Below are positions 7,418-12,804 of a stretch of DNA of 13,227 nt, piece by piece. The notes under the pieces are model-generated. The model did no database searches. It saw nothing but the letters and a program-made list of their open reading frames with translations, and had not been told where the DNA came from. The stretch's first letter is position 1, and every line of letters starts with the position of its first letter. The position numbers were made by a program, and so were the translations under genes. This DNA comes from Desulfobulbus sp. (lineage in GTDB: Bacteria > Desulfobacterota > Desulfobulbia > Desulfobulbales > Desulfobulbaceae), in NCBI GenBank assembly GCA_017998195.1, contig JAGODN010000021.1, positions 1 through 13,227 on the forward strand, written 5' to 3'.

Positions 7418-7524
7418 GACGTCCGGGTGTTTCGTCGTGTTTCTTTGCTCGGGAGAGGGCGCAGGCAGCAATTGCTTTGATGCAACCCATGAGGATAATT
7501 GAAGGAAAAAAAGCGGCCCGCGGC

Positions 7525-7540
7525 TGGCCCTGAATTTGCT
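7525..7540 (+). promoter_or_regulatory. Sigma54 (RpoN) type -24/-12 promoter
   Basis: TGGCCCTGAATTTGCT matches the sigma54 pattern TGGCAC-N5-TTGCW, with the invariant GG and GC exactly 10 bp apart and a single A-to-C change in the -24 box. The predicted start is near 7551, leaving a leader of about 80 nt before the receiver gene at 7632. The sigma54 activator encoded downstream in the same direction, and the palindromes upstream, support it. Confidence 0.7.
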
Positions 7541-7631
7541 TACCCCTCCGGATGACGGCAACAATCGCCGTGATCGGGCCACAGGCAACGGGCCGGCCAC
7601 GGGACCAGCGAACAGGAACAAGGGAGCGGAA

Positions 7632-8072
7632 ATGGACAAGGAAATGGAGGCCAAGGTGCTCTTGGTCGACGACGAGCAGGATTTCCTCGAGACGCTGTCG
7701 AGCCGGCTCGAGTTGCGCGGGCTGAAAGTCAGCGCCGTGACCAGCGGTGAGCAGGCGGTCAGCGAGGCGAAAGAGGACGAGTTCGACGCCATCGTGGTCG
7801 ATCTCAGCATGCCCGGCATCGACGGGCTGGAGACGCTCAGGCGGATCAAGGCGATCAACCCGGACACGGAGATCATCATGCTCACCGGCCACGGCTCGGT
7901 GCAAAGCGGTGTCGAGGCGATGAAGCTCGGTGCCGGCGATTTCCTGCAAAAGCCGGTGGAGTTGTCCGAACTCATGGCCAGGATCGGCGAGGCCAGGGAC
8001 AAGCGCATGCTGGTGCTGCAGAAGCGCTCCCAGGAAGAACTCCGAAAAATCCTTCAGGCCAAGAGCTGGTAA
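7632..8072 (+). CDS. Single-domain response regulator (CheY-like receiver)
   Basis: A 146-residue protein: a full receiver with Asp13-Asp14, phosphoacceptor Asp57 ('AIVVDLSMPGIDG'), Thr85 ('MLTGHG') and Lys107 ('LQKPVEL'), then a charged helical tail (about 120-146) and no output domain. The ATG at 7632 is chosen because an AGGGAG ribosome-binding site precedes it and homology starts at once; the in-frame upstream TTG at 7536 would lie within the sigma54 promoter. It is the first gene of the rightward operon, 35 nt before the CBS gene. It is closely similar to the receivers at 3060 and at 1-160, so one kinase may feed several of them. Regulation by sigma54 is suggested by the promoter. Confidence 0.93.
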   Translation: MDKEMEAKVLLVDDEQDFLETLSSRLELRGLKVSAVTSGEQAVSEAKEDEFDAIVVDLSMPGIDGLETLRRIKAINPDTEIIMLTGHGSVQSGVEAMKLGAGDFLQKPVELSELMARIGEARDKRMLVLQKRSQEELRKILQAKSW

Positions 8073-8107
8073 CCGCCCCTCCATCCACCCCACCCAAAGG
8101 AGTACCC

Positions 8108-8620
8108 ATGAACACCACGGTCAAGGATATCCTCATCCCCCTGGAGCAGTTTCCCCACGTGCAGAGCGAGGCCCCGGTGCACGAGGCGGTGGGCCTGCTC
8201 TTCTCCCACCCGAACGGCCACGGCCGGCTGCAGTACGACGAACTGCTGGTGATCAGCGCGGACAACCGGCTCGTCGGCCGGCTGACCCTCCGCGGTATCC
8301 TCACCTGCTACTTCCCGACCCTGTTCGCCGGCGACCAGCAGCCGATCTTCGCCGGCAAGCAGGCTAAATTCACCGACCTGGCCATCCTCCTGGAAGACAG
8401 CTTCCAGACCGAGTGCAAGCGTCAGGGCAGCCTGCCGGTGGGCGACTTCATGGCGCCGCCGCACAAGGCCATCAAGGCGGGCCTGCACCCCCTGCACGCG
8501 GCCGAGATCATGATGGCGGAGAACGAAACCTGCCTGCCGGTAAGCGAGGACGACGGGCTCATCGGCGTGGTCCGGCTGATCGACCTCTTCCGCACCCTGG
8601 CCTCCAGCTGTTCCCTCTGA
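8108..8620 (+). CDS. Two-CBS-domain protein
   Basis: A 170-residue protein made of a tandem CBS pair (Bateman module). CBS1 is at about residues 5-68, with 'ELLVISADNRLVGRLTLRGIL' as the core strand-turn-helix. CBS2 is at about 108-165, beginning 'PVGDFMAPP' and including 'CLPVSEDDGLIGVVRLIDLF'. A linker with a predicted helix at 80-105 separates the two. Such modules usually bind adenosine nucleotides and control a partner protein. An AAAGGAG ribosome-binding site precedes the ATG. It lies between a receiver gene and a DASS transporter gene, 54 nt before the latter, so a role in gating or regulating that transporter according to adenylate status is a reasonable inference. No catalytic domain is fused to it. 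Confidence 0.9.
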   Translation: MNTTVKDILIPLEQFPHVQSEAPVHEAVGLLFSHPNGHGRLQYDELLVISADNRLVGRLTLRGILTCYFPTLFAGDQQPIFAGKQAKFTDLAILLEDSFQTECKRQGSLPVGDFMAPPHKAIKAGLHPLHAAEIMMAENETCLPVSEDDGLIGVVRLIDLFRTLASSCSL

Positions 8621-8674
8621 GCGCCACCGAAGCCCCTGGCCCAATCCCACGACTTCAACGTAACAGGTACCATT

Positions 8675-10150
8675 GTGGAAAAAATCACGGAAGCACAAGC
8701 CCCCATCAACTGGAAGCGCTGGATGTTCATCCTCGGCGGCCTCGCCCTGTTCGCCCTCATCTACTACAGCCCGGCCTGGCCGGACGCGGTCGACCCCAAG
8801 GGCGAACACTTCGTCCTCAGTCCGCAGGCCAAGGGCGCCCTGGCCGTGTTCGCGGTGGCCGCCACCTGGTGGATCTTCGAGGTGGTGCCCATCGGCGTGA
8901 CCAGCCTGTTGATCGGCACCCTCCAGGCCCTGTTCCTCATCCGCAAGCCGGCGGTGGCCTTCAAGGACTACATGGACCCGTCGGTGCTGTTCATCTTCGG
9001 CTCGGTGGTCATCGGCATGGTGTTCACCAAGACCGGGCTCACCCGGCGGATCGCCTACAAGATGCTCTCCATCATCGGTGAAAAGACCTCGATGATCATG
9101 CTCGGCTGCTTTGTCATGACCGCCCTGCTCACCCACGTGATGGCCCACACCGCCGTGGCCGCGACCATGTTCCCGCTGCTCATGGCCATCTACTCACTCT
9201 ACACCACCGAAAAAACGCCCACCAATTTCGGCAAGTGCCTGTTCATGGGCATGGCCTACGTGGCCGGCGCCGGCTCCATCGTCACCCTGCTCGGCGCGGC
9301 CCGCGGCGCGGTGGCGCTCGGGTTCTACAAGGACATGATGAACGTGGACATCAGCTTCGGCACGCTCACCTACTACATGTTCCCGCTGGGCTGGCTCATG
9401 GTCTTCCTGCTCTGGGGCTTTTTCCTTGTCCTGTGCAAGCCGGAGAAGGACCGCATCGTCGGCCTCAAGGAGAAGGCCAGCCGCATGTACCGCGAACTGG
9501 GCGGCATCACTCGCAACGAGATCCTCGCCGCGGTGATCATCTTCGCCGCGGTGCTGCTCATCGCCCTGAAGAGCTTTGTCCCGGCGCTGGAAAATCTCGA
9601 CAAGACCGGCATCCTGCTCTGCTCGACCATCGCCTTCTTCGTGTTCAACATCCTCGGTCTGGAAGACCTGGAAGACATCCCCTGGAACATCATCCTGCTG
9701 TTCGCCGGCGCCATGTCGATTGGTTTCTGCCTGTGGGAAACCGGCGCGGCCAAGTGGCTGGCGGTCAACTGGCTGGTGCTGTTCCAGAAGGCCCCGGCCA
9801 TCGTCTTCATCCTCGGCATGGCCTTCTTCGTGCTCATCATGACCAACTTCATCATGAACGTGGCCGCCATCGCCATCTCGCTGCCGGTGGCCCTGGTCAT
9901 CGCCCCCTACCTGGGCGTGGCCGGCGAAGTGATCCTCTTCTCCGCCCTGGCCACCGCCGGCATGCCGTTCCTGCTGCTCATCGGCGCGGCCCCGAACGCC
10001 ATCGCCTACAACTCCAAGCAGTTCACCACCGGTGAATTCCTCAAGTTCGGCATCCTGGCGAGCATCCTGCTGATGGTGGTGCTCTGGCTGTTCGTGGCCT
10101 TTGTCTGGCCGATGATGGGCATGGAGGTGTTCGTGCCCCGGGCCGTCTGA
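8675..10150 (+). CDS. DASS/SLC13-type anion:cation symporter (permease)
   Basis: A 491-residue polytopic membrane protein with about 11-12 hydrophobic helices and the DASS/SLC13 two-repeat layout. Repeat 1 includes 'WWIFEVVPIGVTSLL' (65-79), close to the family's 'WWITEAIPLAVTALLP' region, and 'VMAHTAVAATMFPLL' (155-169). Repeat 2 includes 'NIILLFAGAMSIGFCL' (338-353), 'TNFIMNVAAIAISLP' (390-404) and 'IGAAPNAIAY' (436-445). The substrate- and sodium-binding 'SNT' triplets of the family are changed to AHT (157-159) and MNV (394-396). The start is a GTG at 8675 with a weak AACAGG site. Sulfate or a related anion or dicarboxylate is the likely substrate, but the altered motifs make specificity and cation coupling uncertain. 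Its partners are probably the CBS protein and receiver just upstream. Confidence 0.88.
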   Translation: MEKITEAQAPINWKRWMFILGGLALFALIYYSPAWPDAVDPKGEHFVLSPQAKGALAVFAVAATWWIFEVVPIGVTSLLIGTLQALFLIRKPAVAFKDYMDPSVLFIFGSVVIGMVFTKTGLTRRIAYKMLSIIGEKTSMIMLGCFVMTALLTHVMAHTAVAATMFPLLMAIYSLYTTEKTPTNFGKCLFMGMAYVAGAGSIVTLLGAARGAVALGFYKDMMNVDISFGTLTYYMFPLGWLMVFLLWGFFLVLCKPEKDRIVGLKEKASRMYRELGGITRNEILAAVIIFAAVLLIALKSFVPALENLDKTGILLCSTIAFFVFNILGLEDLEDIPWNIILLFAGAMSIGFCLWETGAAKWLAVNWLVLFQKAPAIVFILGMAFFVLIMTNFIMNVAAIAISLPVALVIAPYLGVAGEVILFSALATAGMPFLLLIGAAPNAIAYNSKQFTTGEFLKFGILASILLMVVLWLFVAFVWPMMGMEVFVPRAV

Positions 10151-10166
10151 CCCCTCCGGCCAGCCG

Positions 10167-10201
10167 CCCCCGCCCCCGGTGATCCGCTCCGGGGGCGGGG
10201 G
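10167..10201 (+). terminator. Strong GC hairpin after the DASS gene (no U-tract)
   Basis: A perfect 13-bp inverted repeat (left arm 10167-10179, right arm 10189-10201, 9-nt loop) lies 16 nt after the DASS stop codon. The stem consists almost entirely of G-C pairs. It is followed by ATCTGCGTG rather than a T-run, so it is not a classic intrinsic terminator. It may act as a partial terminator or attenuator, or as a 3' stabiliser that separates transporter expression from the activator gene that starts 36 nt later. Because it is symmetric it could act on either strand. Confidence 0.6.
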
Positions 10202-10236
10202 ATCTGCGTGTTCCTTCATCCGTTGCCGCATCCGCC

Positions 10237-11637
10237 ATGGCCGACGCCCACCTTCCCGTCCCTGCCGACATCGCTGTCCCGGACCTGCTCGACGCCATCC
10301 CCCACCCCATCGTGGTGGTGGACCGGGAGTTGCGGGTGGTGGCGATGAACCGCCGGCTCGAGGCCCTCACCGGGCTCGGCCAGGACGAGGCGCGCGGCCT
10401 GTACGTGGATTTCGTCCTCCGCTCGAGCATCGGCGGCCGCGGCCGCATCTTCCGCGAGGTGCTGGACAGCGGCGAACCCCGGGTGGTCGAGGGCGACATC
10501 CTCGGCCGCGACCGCAGCCGCCTGGCCATGCAGTTCACCCTGGCGCCCCTGCACGGGCCGGGCGACGAGGTGGCCGGCCTGGTCATCACCCTGGACGACC
10601 CGCCCACCCTGGCCGCCGGCGCTGTCCACGACCCGGCCGCGGTGGACACCATCATCGGCCAGAGCGCCAAGATGCAGGCCGTGTTCGACCTGATCCCGCT
10701 CATGGCCCGCACCGAGGCCTCGGTGCTCATCACCGGCGAGACCGGCACGGGCAAGGACAAGGTGGCCGAGGCCATCCACCAGCGCTCCGGCCGGGCCGAC
10801 AAGCCGTTCATCAAGATCAACTGCGGCGCCCTGCCCGAGCCGCTGCTCGAGTCCGAGTTGTTCGGCTACGTCAAGGGCGCCTTCACCGGCGCGGTCAAGG
10901 ACAAGCCGGGCATGTTCCGCCTGGCCCAGGGCGGCACCCTGTTCCTCACCGAGATCGGCGACATGCCCCTGCCGCTGCAGGTCAAGCTGCTGTCCGTGCT
11001 CGACGACCAGGAGTTCTTCCCGCTCGGCGGTGAGAAAAAGGTGCAGGTGGACGTGCGCATCATCGCCGCCACCCACCGGCCGCTCAAGGAGCGGGTGGCG
11101 GCCGGGCTGTTCCGCGAGGACCTGTTCTACCGGCTCAACGTGCTCCACCTGCACCTGCCGCCGCTGCGCGAGCGCGAGAGCGACACCCGCTTCCTGGTCA
11201 ACCATTTCCTCCGCACCTTTGCCGCCCGCACCGGCACGGAGGCGCGCACCTTCACCCCTGCGGCCCTGGAGCGCATCATGGCCTACCCCTTTCCGGGCAA
11301 CATCCGCGAACTGCGCAACGTGGTCGAGTACTGCGTCAACATCTGCCCCGCGGGCGAGATCGGGGTGGAGCACCTGCCGCCGCCCCTGCTCGCCCGCCCG
11401 GTGGAGCCGGCAACCGAGGCCATGACCGCGGCCGGCACGGCTCCGGTGCCGGCGCCGGTGGCCGGCGGCGACTGGCTGGCGATCGAGCGGCAGCTGATCG
11501 TCGACACCCTCACCCGCACCCGCGGCAACCGCTCGCGCGCCGCCGGAATCCTCGGCTGGGGCCGGACCACCCTGTGGCGCAAGCTGAAGCAGCACGGGCT
11601 CACCCCGGAGCCGGGCGCGAAGGGAGGCCGGGCATGA
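10237..11637 (+). CDS. Sigma54-dependent transcriptional activator (PAS-AAA+-Fis HTH)
   Basis: A 466-residue bacterial enhancer-binding protein. A PAS sensor is at about residues 13-120 ('IPHPIVVVDRELRVVAMNRRLE'). The AAA+ domain (about 137-375) has Walker A 'GETGTGKD' (167-174), the sigma54-contacting loop 'GAFTGA' (214-219), arginine fingers Arg293 and Arg299, and the sensor-II motif 'GNIREL' (354-359). The Walker B motif reads 'GGTLFLTEI' (232-240), with Thr238 where Asp is expected. A linker rich in Ala and Pro (382-410) leads to a Fis-type HTH (about 415-455, 'RSRAAGILGWGRTTLWRKL'). There is no receiver, so control is probably through the PAS domain or a partner protein. The ATG at 10237 has no clear ribosome-binding site; no better in-frame start exists nearby. 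Its last codons overlap the NifX-like gene. It probably drives the sigma54 promoter at 7525. Confidence 0.93.
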   Translation: MADAHLPVPADIAVPDLLDAIPHPIVVVDRELRVVAMNRRLEALTGLGQDEARGLYVDFVLRSSIGGRGRIFREVLDSGEPRVVEGDILGRDRSRLAMQFTLAPLHGPGDEVAGLVITLDDPPTLAAGAVHDPAAVDTIIGQSAKMQAVFDLIPLMARTEASVLITGETGTGKDKVAEAIHQRSGRADKPFIKINCGALPEPLLESELFGYVKGAFTGAVKDKPGMFRLAQGGTLFLTEIGDMPLPLQVKLLSVLDDQEFFPLGGEKKVQVDVRIIAATHRPLKERVAAGLFREDLFYRLNVLHLHLPPLRERESDTRFLVNHFLRTFAARTGTEARTFTPAALERIMAYPFPGNIRELRNVVEYCVNICPAGEIGVEHLPPPLLARPVEPATEAMTAAGTAPVPAPVAGGDWLAIERQLIVDTLTRTRGNRSRAAGILGWGRTTLWRKLKQHGLTPEPGAKGGRA

Positions 11638-11978
11638 AGATCCTGATCACCGTGCAGGACCACAGCGTGGCTCCGCGCTTCGACCAGGCCACGGAGGTGA
11701 TCATTGGCCGGGCCGAGGACGGCCGGCCGATCGACCCGCCACGCACCATCATCCTGCCGCACCGCAGCGCCGAGGAACTGAGCGACCTGATCGTCAAAGA
11801 GAACATCGACTGCCTCGTCTGCGGCGGCATCGAGGACAGTTTCTACCGGTTTTTCAAGTGGAAGAAGATCCGCGTGTACGATGCGGTGATCGGCGCCCAT
11901 GCCGAGGCCCTGGAACTGGTGCTGGCCGGCACGCTCAGGCCGGGCATGGTCCTGCCCTCGGCCCGGGCCGGGCAGTGA
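11634..11978 (+). CDS. NifX/NafY-family (dinitrogenase cofactor-type) small protein
   Basis: A 114-residue protein that fits the dinitrogenase iron-molybdenum cofactor biosynthesis fold (NifX, NafY, the NifB C terminus and many stand-alone anaerobe proteins). The supporting pattern is the opening 'MKILITVQDHSVAPRFDQA', followed by 'LSDLIVKENIDCLVCGGI' (49-66), 'YRFFKWKKIRVYDAVIG' and 'ALELVLAGTLRPG'. Two cysteines (60 and 63) flank the central strand. No nif structural genes are nearby, so a nitrogenase role is unlikely; members of this family in sulfate reducers are often orphan proteins next to regulators. The ATG overlaps the activator TGA by 4 nt and a GGGAGG site precedes it. Its TGA overlaps the next gene's GTG, so all three are translationally coupled. 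It may act as a ligand- or metal-binding partner of the activator (inference). Confidence 0.8.
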   Translation: MKILITVQDHSVAPRFDQATEVIIGRAEDGRPIDPPRTIILPHRSAEELSDLIVKENIDCLVCGGIEDSFYRFFKWKKIRVYDAVIGAHAEALELVLAGTLRPGMVLPSARAGQ

Positions 11979-12400
11979 GCGCGGCCGCTACGGCAGGGGA
12001 GACGGGCCGGGTGCGGGTGCTCCTCATCGACGAGGAGCCGGAGTTCACTGGGCTCGTCGCCGACCGGCTGCGTTCCTGGGGCTACGAGGCGGTGGCTGCG
12101 GGTGATGCGGACGAGGCCCTGGCCGTGCAGGCGGCCCTGCGGCCCGAGGTGGCGGTGCTCGGCGTGCAGGGGCCCCCGGCGCGCGCCCTCGAACTGATGC
12201 GGCTGCTGCGGGCGGCGGACCCGGCGCTCAAGGTGATCCTGCTGCTCGGCCGCGGCGCGGCCGGCGCCGGCGTGCGCGGCATGGAGCTGGGCGCCAGCGA
12301 CTGCCTGCCCCTGCCGCTTGATCTGGGCGCGCTCATCGACAGCATCAGAACGGTGTGCGGCCGCACGCAGTCCATTGCCAGCGCCGACGGCCTGCCTTAA
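11975..12400 (+). CDS. Pseudo-receiver protein lacking the phosphorylation site
   Basis: A 141-residue receiver-fold protein. The fold is clear from 'RVLLIDEEPEFTGLVADRL' (14-32), the central strand 'EVAVLGVQGPP' (58-68), 'KVILLLGRG' (86-94) and 'LGASDCLPLPLDLGALI' (105-121). All three catalytic residues of the active site are changed: phosphoacceptor Asp to Gly63 (codon 12161-12163), the switch Thr to Leu91, and the conserved Lys to Leu113. Only part of the acidic pocket (Asp19-Glu20) remains. It cannot be phosphorylated in the normal way and probably works by binding a partner. The GTG start at 11975-11977 overlaps the upstream TGA and is chosen because a receiver of normal length follows; a longer in-frame start at 11858 would run over the NifX-like gene. 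The reading frame is uninterrupted, so it is not simply a dead gene. Confidence 0.82.
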   Translation: MSAAATAGETGRVRVLLIDEEPEFTGLVADRLRSWGYEAVAAGDADEALAVQAALRPEVAVLGVQGPPARALELMRLLRAADPALKVILLLGRGAAGAGVRGMELGASDCLPLPLDLGALIDSIRTVCGRTQSIASADGLP

Positions 12401-12471
12401 GGTGTGGGGAAAGACGCGTCGCCGGCGGTTGGCGGGCGACACAAGACGAACCGGAGCCGGGAGGTGTGGTG

Positions 12472-12792
12472 ATGATGCGGAAAATCGAATTGGACGGGAC
12501 ACGGGAATTCAACCCGCTGGGCATGAAGGCCATTGTCCTGCATGATTCCGAGCACTTCAAGATCCTCAATTTCAACCTCAAGGCCGGGGCCCTGTTCCCC
12601 ATCCATTCCCACGACCTGGACGGTCAGCTGAGCATCCTCGTCATCGAGGGCGAGGGGCTGTTCCTGGCCGACAAGGAGCAGACCATGCCGGCCCGCACCG
12701 GCGACATGCTCATCTCCGACATCCGCGAGCCGCACGGGGTCAAGGCGACCACCGACATGCGCATCGTGGTCACCATCGCCCCGCCGATCTGA
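12472..12792 (+). CDS. Small single-domain cupin
   Basis: A 106-residue cupin beta-barrel protein. Cupin motif 1 is 'GALFPIHSHDLDGQLSILVIEGEG' in two overlapping parts (39-50 and 51-62), with His45 and His47 as likely metal ligands. The usual Glu is absent, with Gly51-Gln52 at that place. Motif 2, 'GDMLISDIREPHGV', provides His88. Such small cupins bind metals or small ligands and may be sensors or minor enzymes; no reaction can be assigned. A GGGAGGTG site precedes two adjacent ATG codons (12472 and 12475); the first is used here, though either would serve. It lies 71 nt after the pseudo-receiver gene and is probably the last gene of the rightward block. Its stop is 12 nt from the end of the convergent gene on the other strand. 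Confidence 0.82.
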   Translation: MMRKIELDGTREFNPLGMKAIVLHDSEHFKILNFNLKAGALFPIHSHDLDGQLSILVIEGEGLFLADKEQTMPARTGDMLISDIREPHGVKATTDMRIVVTIAPPI

Positions 12793-12804
12793 GCGGGCTG
12801 CCAC

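Larger units (their letters stand above)
7143..7631. other. Divergent intergenic regulatory hub (no gene seen)
   Basis: A gene-free stretch of about 490 bp between the divergent operons. It holds the leftward sigma70 promoter, a GC-rich part (7200-7260) with nothing recognisable, and then an AT-richer part (about 7370-7510) with two GAAAC-type palindromes, extra GTTTC half-sites at 7275, 7429 and 7439, and a 10-bp palindrome AGCAATTGCT (7467-7476). It ends with a sigma54-type promoter and a leader of about 80 nt. The leader contains a small imperfect stem (ACGGC at 7555 with GCCGT at 7567). Open frames on the minus strand here lack coding character and overlap the regulatory signals. Confidence 0.7.

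Noticed and set aside
7416..7445. TTGACG on the plus strand as a sigma70 -35 box
   Set aside because: No acceptable -10 box lies 16-18 bp downstream; the region there reads GTTTCT.
7466..7482. Possible IHF site between the palindromes and the sigma54 promoter
   Set aside because: The minus strand reads ATCAA-AGCAA-TTG, which has five instead of four bases between the conserved parts of the IHF consensus. It is too weak to annotate, although bending DNA here would make sense.
7124..8093. Minus-strand open frames in and beyond the intergenic hub
   Set aside because: They overlap promoters, palindromes and the receiver gene on the other strand. They have no family signature, and arginine- and proline-rich sequence is expected from non-coding GC-rich DNA.
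8054..10231. Minus-strand open frames opposite the CBS and DASS genes
   Set aside because: They mirror real genes, are highly charged with His, Gln and Asp, and show no domain signatures.
10216..11595. Minus-strand open frame (459 codons) opposite the sigma54 activator
   Set aside because: Antisense to a gene with unmistakable AAA+ motifs; its composition is typical of a GC-rich shadow frame.
12418..12440. Inverted repeat GTCGCC/GGCGAC as a terminator before the cupin gene
   Set aside because: Only a 6-bp stem with an 11-nt loop and no T-run; expected by chance in this base composition.
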